Positions 16,905-25,803 are shown, counted from the first letter of the stretch. The stretch: DNA of 64,000 nucleotides from Rhodococcus sp. ARC_M5 (GCF_022810405.1 NZ_JALGQE010000004.1:310001-374000); one strand, 5' to 3'. Notes: generated from the letters alone by a model not told the origin. A program made the numbers and translations.

Positions 16905-19900
16905 GTGTTCGCCAGATGGGGAGACATCGTCTACCGCCTGCGGTACACCGTTATCGGTGTCATGGTGGCCGGACTGCTGGGCTTCGCTGCCTACGGTCTC
17001 GATCTCAACAGCCATCTCAGTCAGAGTGGTTGGGACGATCCGACCTCGGAGTCGGCTCAGGCTGCCCGTCTGGCGGACACCACGTTCGGTCGCGACAAGC
17101 AGGGTGACGTCATCCTGCTCTACACCGCACCCGAGGGATCGACGATCGACGACCCCGAGTTCCAGTCCGAGATCGTCGCCAATCTCGACTCGCTCGCCGC
17201 CGACCACCCCGACCAGATCGAGAAGGTCAACGGCAGCTACTTCCGCACGGCCACTGCTCCGAACCTCGCCGCACTCGGCACCGCGGACAAGCAACACGCC
17301 ATTGCCAGCGTCGCCATCGCCGGTGCCAACGACACCGAGCTGACCAACAACTTCCAAGCCGTCAAGGACGTCTTCTACATCGACGGCGTCGACGTGCAGG
17401 TGACCGGACTGCAAGCCGTGGCTGGCGCTCTGCAGTCGACGATGGCCGGAGACATCCAGCGGATGGAGCTACTCGCCATCCCGGCCGTCGCGGTGCTGCT
17501 GTTCTTCATCTTCGGTGGTGTCGTCGCGGCCGCCCTCCCCCTGATCATCGGCGGTCTGACAGTCGTCGGTGCCAACGGCATCGTGAAGGTGTTCACCAAC
17601 TTCACCGAGGTCAACTCCTTCGTCGCGCCCGTGGTCTCGCTCGTCGGCCTTGGCTTGGCGATCGACTACGGGTTGTTCATCGTCTCGAGATTCCGAGAAG
17701 AACTGGGTGACGGCTATTCGACGCCACAGGCCGTGCGCCGCACGGTCATGACGGCCGGTCGCACCGTGGTGTTCTCCGCGACGATGATCGTCGCGTCCCT
17801 CGGCGGCCTGCTGCTGTTCCCGCAGGGCTTCCTGAAGTCGGTGGCCTACGGCTCCATTGCCACCGTCGCACTGGCCGCTCTGACGGCCATCACGATTCTG
17901 CCCGCGATGCTCGCCATCCTGGGACCCCGCGTCGACGCGCTCGGTCTGAAGTTCATGCGCAAGACCAAATCGAGCGAAGAGATCGAGAACGGCATGTGGG
18001 GCCGCCTGACCCGCTGGGTGATGCGCAACCCCGTCAAGGTGACCGTCCCGATCGTGCTCGGCCTGGTGCTCCTGACGCTTCCCGTCGGCAACATCAAGTT
18101 CGGCGGCATCAACGAGACCTATCTCCCTCCCGACAACGTCACCCGAGAAGCGCAGGGCGAGTTCGATTCGCTCTTCCCCGGCCAGCGGACCGAACCCATC
18201 AAGTTGGTCATCGAGAACGCGCAGGGCCCCACGCTCGCGGCGATCACCACTCAGGCGAACAATGCTCCCGGCCTGGTCGAGCCGTTCTCGCCGGTCGGTG
18301 CCAGCAAGGACGGCATCATCGTCTTCAAGGCCGGACTGGTCGATCGCAACGACTCCAAGCCCGCCATCGACTTCCTCCGCAGCATCGACGTGCCCGAGGG
18401 AGCGACAATGCTCGTCGGCGGTACACCTGCCATCGAGCAGGACTCGATCAGTGCGCTCATCGACAAGCTCCCGTTGATGGCCGTTCTGGTGGTCTTCATC
18501 GTGACGCTGCTGATGTTCCTGACGTTCGGATCGTTGGTGTTGCCGATCAAGGCGGTGCTCATGACCGTCCTCGGTCTCGGTGCCACCATGGGCATCCTGA
18601 CGTGGATATTCATCGACGGCAACGGTGCGGGGCTGATGAACTTCACCCCTGGGCCGATCATGGCCCCGGTGTTGGTGCTGATCATCTCGATTGTGTTCGG
18701 GTTGTCCACCGACTACGAGGTCTTCCTGCTCTCCCGCATGGTCGAGGCTCGCGAAAAGGGTGCCAGCACAAGCGAAGCCATCCGCATCGGAACCTCGCAT
18801 ACCGGACGCATCATCACCGCCGCCGCCCTGATCCTCATCGTCGTCACCGGGGCGTTCGCGTTCTCCGATCTGGTGATGATGAAGTACATCGCCTACGGCA
18901 TGATCGCGGCCCTGATCATCGACGCCACCCTCATCCGTATGTTCCTCGTGCCCGCCACGATGAAACTGCTCGGCGACGACTGCTGGTGGGCCCCCCAGTG
19001 GATGAAGCGAATCCAGCAGAAGCTCGGACTGGGCGAGACCATCCTCGAGGACGAGCTGCTCCCCATCGAAAACGTGCCCGAGCTCGCCCTCGCGGGGGGT
19101 GCACCGTCGAGTACCGTCGCGCCGCCGATGCGTCCGGCACCGCGTCGCAGCGAGCCGCTCACCGAGCCCATTCCAGTGGTCGCACCGCACGGTGCCGGTC
19201 CGATCAGGGCGACCCACGCCGCGAAAGAGGAATCGCGACGGAGTGTGACGGGACGCCCCGCGACACCGCCGGAGCCGACGCATGGCCCCGCTACACCTCC
19301 GGCCTCGACTCCCGACCAGGTTCAGGAAGCTCCGCAGCAACGATCGACTCCTCGACCTGCCCCGAGCCAGCCGGTACGGCCGCGACCGATCGCCGAACCG
19401 GAACCCACTCAGGCCGCCGAGGTCGTTCGGCCCGCTCCCCCGGTCAACCCGGTGGCGGCTCCCCCGACAGCTCAGCCGCCCCGCGCGCCGAGCACACCGC
19501 CGAGCCGCACCCGTCCCGCTCGCACACCTCGCGCCGAGGAACCGGATTCGCGCTCCATCGAGAGTTGGCTCGCCGACCTGCGAGCACCGAGCGCGTCACC
19601 GCCGTCGAGCGCACCACGCAACGGTTCCAAGGCCAATGGTTCGACCGCCAATGGTTCGAGTCACAACGGTCACGGCGAGAACGGCTCGGCCGCGAACGGC
19701 ACTGCATCCAACGGCACTGCATCCAACGGCTCTGCACCCCATGGTTCTGCCCGGAACGACCACGGCAGCAACGGCTCCGAGCACAACCGTGCCGACAGCA
19801 ACGGCAATGCCGGATCCGCGCGGAACGGCACGGAGCACACGGATATCGACCGCAATGGCACCGACCGCGACAGCACCAGCGGAACCGCGTCGGGCGAGTC

Positions 19901-20027
19901 GAACACGCGGTCGGGACGTCGGGCCGCACCGTCCACCGAGGGCGGTGACAGCGGTCGCCATCGCGGCGGCGAGAACGGGCACGTACTGAGCGTCAGCGAA
20001 TTGCTTGCGCGCGAACGCAACCGCTGA
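16905..20027 (+). CDS. mmpL3: MmpL3-like RND transporter (trehalose monomycolate flippase)
   Basis: 1040 residues. Twelve membrane helices in the RND/MmpL pattern with two periplasmic loops; the proton-relay Asp-Tyr pairs are at 254-255 (GLAIDYGLF) and 603-604 (GLSTDYEVF). The N-terminus (MFARWGDIVYRLRY) and the LLGDDCWWAPQWMKR end of the membrane domain match mycobacterial MmpL3. It exports trehalose monomycolate across the inner membrane and is normally essential. From about residue 713 there is a 328-residue cytoplasmic tail, first Pro/Arg-rich and then an Asn-Gly-Ser/Thr low-complexity run at about 905-965. The GTG follows the NYN stop directly, so translation is probably coupled. Confidence 0.93.
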   Translation: MFARWGDIVYRLRYTVIGVMVAGLLGFAAYGLDLNSHLSQSGWDDPTSESAQAARLADTTFGRDKQGDVILLYTAPEGSTIDDPEFQSEIVANLDSLAADHPDQIEKVNGSYFRTATAPNLAALGTADKQHAIASVAIAGANDTELTNNFQAVKDVFYIDGVDVQVTGLQAVAGALQSTMAGDIQRMELLAIPAVAVLLFFIFGGVVAAALPLIIGGLTVVGANGIVKVFTNFTEVNSFVAPVVSLVGLGLAIDYGLFIVSRFREELGDGYSTPQAVRRTVMTAGRTVVFSATMIVASLGGLLLFPQGFLKSVAYGSIATVALAALTAITILPAMLAILGPRVDALGLKFMRKTKSSEEIENGMWGRLTRWVMRNPVKVTVPIVLGLVLLTLPVGNIKFGGINETYLPPDNVTREAQGEFDSLFPGQRTEPIKLVIENAQGPTLAAITTQANNAPGLVEPFSPVGASKDGIIVFKAGLVDRNDSKPAIDFLRSIDVPEGATMLVGGTPAIEQDSISALIDKLPLMAVLVVFIVTLLMFLTFGSLVLPIKAVLMTVLGLGATMGILTWIFIDGNGAGLMNFTPGPIMAPVLVLIISIVFGLSTDYEVFLLSRMVEAREKGASTSEAIRIGTSHTGRIITAAALILIVVTGAFAFSDLVMMKYIAYGMIAALIIDATLIRMFLVPATMKLLGDDCWWAPQWMKRIQQKLGLGETILEDELLPIENVPELALAGGAPSSTVAPPMRPAPRRSEPLTEPIPVVAPHGAGPIRATHAAKEESRRSVTGRPATPPEPTHGPATPPASTPDQVQEAPQQRSTPRPAPSQPVRPRPIAEPEPTQAAEVVRPAPPVNPVAAPPTAQPPRAPSTPPSRTRPARTPRAEEPDSRSIESWLADLRAPSASPPSSAPRNGSKANGSTANGSSHNGHGENGSAANGTASNGTASNGSAPHGSARNDHGSNGSEHNRADSNGNAGSARNGTEHTDIDRNGTDRDSTSGTASGESNTRSGRRAAPSTEGGDSGRHRGGENGHVLSVSELLARERNR

Positions 20028-20035
20028 GAGCACTG

Positions 20036-20090
20036 ACGCGCAGGCTGCACTCCTGCCTCGATAGTCGTTACGCAAGCTACACTCCTGCCT
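20036..20090 (+). repeat. Two degenerate copies of the GCAGGCTCCACTCC repeat
   Basis: GCAGGCTGCACTCCTGCCT (from 20040) and GCAAGCTACACTCCTGCCT (from 20072) are spaced 32 bp apart. They lie in the 133-bp gap between the two mmpL genes and resemble the 9104-9231 family. Confidence 0.65.
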
Positions 20091-20160
20091 GACAGCGGGG
20101 GTCGACGTTTCATTCGCGTGGCGGCGGTAGTCGCGCGCTTTCGGGGGGAGTTACACACAC

Positions 20161-22314
20161 GTGTTCGTTCGATGGGGAACCTTGGTCCACCGCCTTCGAT
20201 ACAGCGTTCTCGGGGTCATGGTGGCCGGGCTGGCGATCTTGGCGGCGTACGGCTGGGATCTACCGGACCATTTGAGCCAGAGCGGATTCGACGATCCGAC
20301 GTCGCAGTCGGCCGCGGCCGGCAATCTTGCGAACGAGACGTTCGGACGTGACACGGAGGGCGATGTCATCGTTCTCTACACCGCCCCCGAGGGCTCGAAC
20401 ATCGATGATCCGTCGTTCGGTGCGGCGATCACCCAGAACCTCGATTCGCTGGTCGCCGACCACCCGGACCGCATCGCGAAGATCAATGGCAGCTATTTCA
20501 GAACCGCGGAAGCACCCGTGCTCGCGGCGCTCGGCACCACCGACAAGCAGCACGCCATCGCCAGCATCGCGATCGTCGGCGGCAACGACACCGAACTGAC
20601 CGAGAACTTCCAGGCCGTCCAGAACGACTTCTACATCGACGGCGTCGATGTGCAGGTCGCCGGACAACAGGCGGTGGCTGCCTCCTTGCAGTCGACGATG
20701 ACCGACGACATCCATCGCATGGAGGTCCTCGCCATCCCCGCCGTTGCGGTGCTGCTGTTCTTCGTCTTCGGCGGCGTCGTCGCTGCTGCGCTTCCCCTCA
20801 TCGTCGGTGCGTTGACGGTCATCGGAGCCAACGGCATCGTGAAGCTGTTCACCCACGTCACCGAGGTCAACACCTTCGTCGCACCGGTGGTGTCGCTGGT
20901 GGGGCTGGGCTTGGCGATCGACTACGGCTTGTTCATCGTCTCTCGTTTCCGAGAGGAGCTAGGCGACGGTAGATCGACGCCCGATGCAGTCCGTCGAACA
21001 GTCATGACTGCCGGTCGCACAGTGGCGTTCTCGGCGACGATCATCGTCGCGTGCCTCGGTGGCCTGTTGCTGTTTCCGCACGGGTTCCTGCGGTCGGTCG
21101 CCCTTGGTTCGATTGCGACGGTCGCTCTCGCGGCGTTGACCGCGATCACCATCCTGCCGGCCATTCTGTCGATCCTCGGCCCACGCGTCGATGCCCTCGG
21201 CCTCGCGTTCATGCGTAAGACGAAGTCCTCGGAAGAGATCGAGAACGGCAGATGGGGCAGGCTCACCACCTGGGTGATGCGCAATCCCATCAAGGTGGTC
21301 GTCACCATCGTTCTCGGACTGCTGGCCCTGACGTTGCCCATCGGCAATCTCGCGTTCGGCGGAATCAACGAAACGTATCTGCCACCGGACAATCCGACGC
21401 GAGTGGCGCAGGAACAGTTCGACGAGTTGTTCCCCGGCCAGCGCACCGAGCCCATCAAGCTGGTCATCCAGAACGCGCAGGGCCCCAACCTCGCCGCAAT
21501 CACCACCCAGGCGAACAACGCACCGGGCCTGATCGAGCAGTTCACCCCGGTCGGTGCCAGCAAGGACGGCATCATCGTCTTCAAGGCCGGGTTGATCGAT
21601 CGGAACGACAGCGCGCCCGCCATCGAATTCCTCCGCAGCATCGACACTCCCGACGGCACGACGATGCAGGTGACGGGAACGCCTGCGATCGAACGAGATT
21701 CGATCGATGCGATGGTCGACCGTCTACCACTGATGGCGGTGCTGGTCGTCCTGGTCGTGACCGTATTGATGTTCCTGACGTTCGGATCTCTGGTGCTGCC
21801 GATCAAGGCGGTACTGATGACGACACTCGGCCTCGGGTCGACCATGGGCATCCTGACCTGGATCTTCATCGACGGTCACGGGGCCGCGTGGATGAACTTC
21901 ACGCCGGGGCCGATCATGGCGATGATTCTGCTGTTGATCGCTGCGATCGTCTTCGGACTCTCCACCGACTACGAGGTCTTCCTCCTGTCCAGGATGGTGG
22001 AGGCTCGTGAAAATGGCTCCAGCACAAGCGAAGCCATCCACATCGGCAGTTCTCACACCGGACGCATCATCACCGCTGCGGCCTTGATACTCATCGTCGT
22101 CACGGGAGCATTCGCATTCTCCGATCTGGTGATGATGAAATACATCGCCTACGGCATGATCGCCGCCCTCATCATCGACGCAACGGTCATTCGCATGTTC
22201 CTCGTGCCTGCGACGATGAAACTGCTCGGCGACGCCAGCTGGTGGGCACCGGCCGGCATGAAACGAATGCAACGCAAGCTCGGTCTCGGCGAAACGGCTC
22301 CCGAGGACTCCTGA
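20161..22314 (+). CDS. Second MmpL3-type transporter, tail-less tandem paralogue
   Basis: 717 residues. It aligns to the preceding MmpL3 without a gap through the second proton-relay pair: Asp-Tyr at 254-255 and 603-604 in both. Identity is very high across all membrane helices, and it ends shortly after LGLGET, lacking the 328-residue cytoplasmic tail. Both Asp-Tyr pairs and the KYIAYGMIAALIIDAT region are intact, so it should be a working transporter. Differences cluster in the periplasmic loops (for example IENAQGPT versus IQNAQGPN) and at the N-terminus. GTG at 20161 with GGGGGGAG about 10 nt upstream. It is probably a lineage-specific duplication; the substrate may be trehalose mycolate or a related lipid. 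Confidence 0.88.
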   Translation: MFVRWGTLVHRLRYSVLGVMVAGLAILAAYGWDLPDHLSQSGFDDPTSQSAAAGNLANETFGRDTEGDVIVLYTAPEGSNIDDPSFGAAITQNLDSLVADHPDRIAKINGSYFRTAEAPVLAALGTTDKQHAIASIAIVGGNDTELTENFQAVQNDFYIDGVDVQVAGQQAVAASLQSTMTDDIHRMEVLAIPAVAVLLFFVFGGVVAAALPLIVGALTVIGANGIVKLFTHVTEVNTFVAPVVSLVGLGLAIDYGLFIVSRFREELGDGRSTPDAVRRTVMTAGRTVAFSATIIVACLGGLLLFPHGFLRSVALGSIATVALAALTAITILPAILSILGPRVDALGLAFMRKTKSSEEIENGRWGRLTTWVMRNPIKVVVTIVLGLLALTLPIGNLAFGGINETYLPPDNPTRVAQEQFDELFPGQRTEPIKLVIQNAQGPNLAAITTQANNAPGLIEQFTPVGASKDGIIVFKAGLIDRNDSAPAIEFLRSIDTPDGTTMQVTGTPAIERDSIDAMVDRLPLMAVLVVLVVTVLMFLTFGSLVLPIKAVLMTTLGLGSTMGILTWIFIDGHGAAWMNFTPGPIMAMILLLIAAIVFGLSTDYEVFLLSRMVEARENGSSTSEAIHIGSSHTGRIITAAALILIVVTGAFAFSDLVMMKYIAYGMIAALIIDATVIRMFLVPATMKLLGDASWWAPAGMKRMQRKLGLGETAPEDS

Positions 22315-22343
22315 CCCACCCTGCCGCCGCCCCCTCGCAACGC

Positions 22344-22392
22344 GTGAATGGACCACTGCACCGCCCAGACGTATGCAAAGTGCCATTGACGC
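22344..22392 (+). repeat. Palindromic repeat, intact copy
   Basis: A roughly 49-bp element begins GTGAATGGACCACTGC and ends GCCATTGACGC. Its ends are imperfect inverted repeats around a CAGACGTATG-containing loop. It is the first of two copies at the convergent junction of the mmpL paralogue and the DUF2339 gene. Confidence 0.8.
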
Positions 22393-22418
22393 GGTGTGGC
22401 CGGCCCGGGTCGGTCCGG

Positions 22419-22450
22419 GTGAATGGACCATTGCACTGCTCAGACGTATG
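22419..22450 (+). repeat. Left half of a second palindromic repeat, split by the IS
   Basis: GTGAATGGACCATTGC followed by ACTGCTCAGACGTATG. It continues on the far side of the insertion element at 23888. Confidence 0.8.
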
Positions 22451-22509
22451 TGCACCGCTCCCCGGAAGTTGGACTGAGTAATTCAGTTCCGACTACCGGG
22501 GAGTTTTGT

Positions 22510-22998
22510 ATGCGTGCACGAAGTTCACTTACCGAGGATCAGCGGGTCGCGGCGGTAGCGTTGTTCGAGGAGGGCCGTGGGTCGTCCTCGGTTGCTGCGC
22601 AGTTGGATATCGGGTCGTGGGCGGTGAGGAGTCTTCACGACCGTTGGCGGGTTCGAGGCGGGAGCGTGTTGGTGGAGAAACCAGACCGAAAGAAGTTCTC
22701 GTTCGAGTTCAAACGCGCTGTGGTGCAACGTTTTCTGGCGGGTGAGAGCAAGATCGAGTTGGCGCGTGAGTACGGCCTGTCGTCGGGAAAGATCATCGAA
22801 CCGTGGGTGCGTGCGTACCGCCGCGACGGCGACGAGGGATTGCGTCCCAAGAGTGCGGGTCGACCGCCGAAACAGTCGACGGCAGATGCGGATGGGGCCA
22901 GTGAGCTCGACCGCCTCCGTGAGGAGAACGAACGGCTGCGGACACAGGTGGCGTACCTGGGAAAATTGCGGGCCTTGAGGGAACAGGGACGACGGTGA
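22510..22998 (+). CDS. IS3-family transposase OrfA
   Basis: 162 residues. Two helix-turn-helix units: one near residues 8-45 (LTEDQRVAAVALFEEGRGSS) and another near 62-100 (FKRAVVQRFLAGESKIELAR), then a leucine-zipper-like heptad region ELDRLREENERLRTQVAYLG. It binds the element's ends. ATG at 22510; a longer frame from 22423 would begin in flanking repeat DNA. Its stop (TGA 22996-22998) overlaps the GTG of orfB. Confidence 0.92.
   Translation: MRARSSLTEDQRVAAVALFEEGRGSSSVAAQLDIGSWAVRSLHDRWRVRGGSVLVEKPDRKKFSFEFKRAVVQRFLAGESKIELAREYGLSSGKIIEPWVRAYRRDGDEGLRPKSAGRPPKQSTADADGASELDRLREENERLRTQVAYLGKLRALREQGRR
22959..22965 (+). other. Predicted -1 programmed frameshift site in the IS
   Basis: G GGA AAA in the orfA frame fits the X XXY YYZ slippery heptamer. 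After a -1 shift the frame stays open (Ile-Ala-Gly-Leu-Glu...) through the orfB start, so an OrfAB fusion transposase can be made, as in other IS3 elements. It lies in the leucine-zipper region, the usual place. Confidence 0.6.
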
Positions 22999-23849
22999 AG
23001 GTTCTCGCTGTCATCGCCCTCAAGGCGCAGTACCGTCTCGATGTGCTGCTCGACGTCGCCGGCTTGGCTCGGTCGACGTTCTTCTACCGTCAAGCGCAGT
23101 TACGCAGGCCCGATCCGAAGGCTGCGTTGAAAGCGGCGGTGACCAGGGCTTTCGAGAACAACCACCGACGCTACGGGCATCGACGCGTGCACCGAGTCCT
23201 CGTCGATGAAGGGTGGCGGGTGGCGAAGAAGACGGTGCTCGCGGTGATGCGCGAGCTCGGGTTGGCGTGCCGTGTGCGGCGTCGTCGACGGTATGTCTCG
23301 TATCAGGGTCAGGTCGGGGCGGTCGCGGCGAACATCCTCGACCGTCAGTTCACGGCGGCGGCCCCGAACGAGAAGTGGGTCACCGATGTCACCGAGTTCC
23401 GGGTCGGGGAGGCGAAGTTGTATCTGTCGCCGGTGATGGATCTGTTCGATCGCCAGATCATCTCGTATTCGATCGGAAAGTCTCCGACGACGGAGTTCAC
23501 CAACCGTTCCCTGCGGGCCGCGTTGGGCACCCTCGGCGAGCAGGAGTGTCCAATTGTGCACTCGGATCAAGGTTTTCACTATCAGCACTCGTCGTGGGGA
23601 GGGTTGCTGGCCGATGCGGGAGCGATCCAATCGATGTCCCGCAAAGCGAACTGTTACGACAATGCGATCATCGAGAACTTCTTCGGTCACCTCAAAGAGG
23701 AGATGTTTCATCACGTCCGATACTCGAACCTCGACGCCTTGCACACCGCGATCGAGGACTACATCGACTGGTTCAACAACGACCGCATCTCGCTACGTCT
23801 CGACGGCCTGAGCCCGGTGCAATACCGAGCCCAGGCCCCCGCAGCCTAG
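22995..23849 (+). CDS. IS3-family transposase OrfB (DDE integrase domain)
   Basis: 284 residues. An HTH_21-type segment (RAFENNHRRYGHRRVHRVL), then the retroviral-integrase fold with the DDE set: Asp in WVTDVTEF, Asp in VHSDQGFHY and Glu in IIENFFGHLKEEMF, followed by the C-terminal YIDWFNNDRISLRLDGLSPVQY. It carries out strand transfer. It is expressed by coupling at the GTGA overlap or, more likely, as an OrfAB frameshift product. No truncation seen. Confidence 0.95.
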   Translation: MKVLAVIALKAQYRLDVLLDVAGLARSTFFYRQAQLRRPDPKAALKAAVTRAFENNHRRYGHRRVHRVLVDEGWRVAKKTVLAVMRELGLACRVRRRRRYVSYQGQVGAVAANILDRQFTAAAPNEKWVTDVTEFRVGEAKLYLSPVMDLFDRQIISYSIGKSPTTEFTNRSLRAALGTLGEQECPIVHSDQGFHYQHSSWGGLLADAGAIQSMSRKANCYDNAIIENFFGHLKEEMFHHVRYSNLDALHTAIEDYIDWFNNDRISLRLDGLSPVQYRAQAPAA

Positions 23850-23887
23850 GATTTGCTTTAGCAGTCCAACCCACGGGGTCCAGTGCA

Positions 23888-23908
23888 ATGCAGTGGTCCA
23901 TTGACGCA
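23888..23908 (+). repeat. Right half of the palindromic repeat split by the IS
   Basis: ATGCAGTGGTCCATTGACGCA. The first three bases are the target-site duplication. It ends 9 bp before the DUF2339 stop codon. Confidence 0.8.
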
Positions 23909-23916
23909 GCAGGGGG

Positions 23917-25803
23917 TCAGGAAGAAACTGCCGCACTTTCTCGATCCGCGAACACCTTGGCGTATCGGGTACCTGCGATCAGCAGCAGCAATCCCACTGC
24001 GATGAAGGCGATGACTCGGAACAGGCCGTCGAGGGCGACGAGGTCGAACAGGAACAGTTTTGCGATGGCCGCGGCGGTCAAGGACAGTCCGGCCAGCAGA
24101 GCCAGATGGGCGTGCGTGGCGCTGCGCAGCCCGAATGCCAGGAGTGCGAAGGCTGCGATCATCCACTCGATGGTCGCCGCGGTGTGCCCTGCCGTGAATC
24201 CTGTTGTTTCGCCGCCGATTCCGATGCCGAGGGTCACGGTGGCCGCCGTCAGGCCGTACAGCGCGAGTACGCCGGAGACGATAGCGAGGGTCTGCAATCC
24301 GTCGTCGACCAGTTTCAGTTCGGCGAGCACGTAGCAGAAGGCGAAGGCCGTTGCTGCGAGCAGGATTCCACCGAGGGCGATGCCGACACTGCCCACTGCG
24401 TGATCGGAGTCCAACAGCGCCTGTGGCGGGCTCACCGAGACGAACATCAAGGTGCCGATCACGCCGAATCCACTGCCGATCGAGTATGCGAGCGTCGAAC
24501 GGGTGCTGTGCGCCACCGCGATGAGAGCCAGGGCGAGGGCGAACAGCACGACCGGGCGGATCTCGAGGGTCGTCGACTCGACTGCGGCCTGCAGCGTCGC
24601 CAGGGCACCGATCACTGCGACGGTGATGCGGGCATGTGCCGGCAACCAGCTCACCACAGCCACGATCGCCACGGCCGCAGCCGCGAGAACCAGTTGAAGG
24701 GCGACGGTGGCAGCGCGATCGAAGATATCGACGGAGAGCAGGACGGGCAGCGACGGCAGGGCGATCATCACGGTCGCGACCACATCGGAGACGTTGCGGC
24801 GCAACAACTCCAGCGACATCCCGATTCCGAGCACTGCCGTGAGCACGATGGCCAGGAGCAGCCAGTAGTTGTCGGTCGAGCCGTTCATGTCGGCAGCGGC
24901 GACCGCAGCCAACACCGCGCCGACGAGGGGAACGGTCCGAACAACCTGCAGCAGCTGCCAATTCCGACCGATCTGAGCCGGGAAGCTCGCGACGTAGGTG
25001 GCGATGAAGAAGGCGATCAAGGCCAGCGTGAGGCCGTCGGTCAGTACCGGACCACACACTGCGACGCCGGCGAGAATCAGCACAGCCATCGGCTGCGACT
25101 TCCACTGCACTGCGAGTGCTGTTCCGGCTGCGGCAATTCCGAATGCGGTGATCAGCCCGAGTACGGGATCGAGCCAGCCGTACAGGACGGACATCGCGAG
25201 TATATCGAGGTACAGGCCCGCGATACCGGTGGCAGCGAGGGCAATTCCGCCGACGCGGCCGCCGGACCGGCCGAACACTCGGACGCCTGCCCCGATCAGC
25301 GCGAGCGAGAACACTGCGCCCGCAGCGACCCGTAGCGGCGGGCCGAACCACCCGGCCTGTGCAGCGAGAACGAGCAGCATCACCACGCCGACGAGGGTGA
25401 CGCCCGCACCGGCGACGGCCAGCAGACGGCTGATCACTCCGTCCCGCTGCCACCACGGCTCACGAGGTGGAGCCGGCGGTCGAGGCGCGACGACCGGCCC
25501 CCGTGGTGGCAGCGGGTACGTAGGGACGGGCTGCGGCCGAACCATCTGCTGCGCCTGCGGCCGACCGACAGTGTGGCCGAACGGCTGACCGTACGACTGT
25601 GGAGGTACTGGTGGAGCGGCGGCAGGATGTACCGGGGCCGATGCCTGCCGCGTCGGAGCGGGAGCCGTTGCGGCCCCGAGCTGCGACTGCAAGGTCTGCA
25701 GATCGACGGCCACCTGACGCATGTGGTCGCCAAGGGAATCGAAGCGGCTGGACAGGCGAGCGACGAGTTGCGGATCCAGCCCGGAGTTCTGGGAAGAAGT
25801 CAT
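23917..25803 (-). CDS. DUF2339 multi-pass membrane protein
   Basis: 628 residues. A short N-terminal coiled region (residues 8-45), a Pro/Ala/Gln-rich linker to about residue 120, then about 16 membrane helices to the C-terminus. This is the DUF2339 layout, whose role is not established. The ATG at 25803 is the only plausible start. The 3' end lies next to the IS/palindrome junction, so the insertion spared the coding sequence. Downstream neighbours give no functional hint. Confidence 0.8.
   Translation of the reverse strand: MTSSQNSGLDPQLVARLSSRFDSLGDHMRQVAVDLQTLQSQLGAATAPAPTRQASAPVHPAAAPPVPPQSYGQPFGHTVGRPQAQQMVRPQPVPTYPLPPRGPVVAPRPPAPPREPWWQRDGVISRLLAVAGAGVTLVGVVMLLVLAAQAGWFGPPLRVAAGAVFSLALIGAGVRVFGRSGGRVGGIALAATGIAGLYLDILAMSVLYGWLDPVLGLITAFGIAAAGTALAVQWKSQPMAVLILAGVAVCGPVLTDGLTLALIAFFIATYVASFPAQIGRNWQLLQVVRTVPLVGAVLAAVAAADMNGSTDNYWLLLAIVLTAVLGIGMSLELLRRNVSDVVATVMIALPSLPVLLSVDIFDRAATVALQLVLAAAAVAIVAVVSWLPAHARITVAVIGALATLQAAVESTTLEIRPVVLFALALALIAVAHSTRSTLAYSIGSGFGVIGTLMFVSVSPPQALLDSDHAVGSVGIALGGILLAATAFAFCYVLAELKLVDDGLQTLAIVSGVLALYGLTAATVTLGIGIGGETTGFTAGHTAATIEWMIAAFALLAFGLRSATHAHLALLAGLSLTAAAIAKLFLFDLVALDGLFRVIAFIAVGLLLLIAGTRYAKVFADRESAAVSS

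Larger units (their letters stand above)
22451..23887 (+). mobile_element. Complete IS3-family (IS150-like) insertion sequence, 1437 bp
   Basis: The left end (TGCACCGCTCCCCGGAAGTT then GGACTG) and the right end read in reverse (TGCACTGGACCCCGTGGGTT then GGACTG) are imperfect terminal inverted repeats. The element carries overlapping orfA and orfB in a -1 frame relation and is flanked by a 3-bp direct repeat ATG (22448-22450 and 23888-23890), the duplication size expected for IS150-type elements. It lies inside a palindromic repeat whose halves rejoin cleanly when the element and one ATG are removed. All parts look intact, so it may be active. Confidence 0.9.

Noticed and set aside
17469..19340. 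623-codon open frame antisense to mmpL3, and similar long antisense frames at 10422-12014 and 24106-25335
   Set aside because: High-GC codon bias keeps antisense frames open; products are His/Arg/Gly/Gln-rich with no domain, and the sense genes are well-known families.
22423..22509. Longer N-terminus for IS orfA starting in the palindromic repeat
   Set aside because: It would begin outside the element's left end (22451); the ATG at 22510 inside the IS gives the usual OrfA length.
22995..22998. Frameshift error between orfA and orfB
   Set aside because: The -1 relation with a GTGA overlap and slippery heptamer is normal for IS3 elements.
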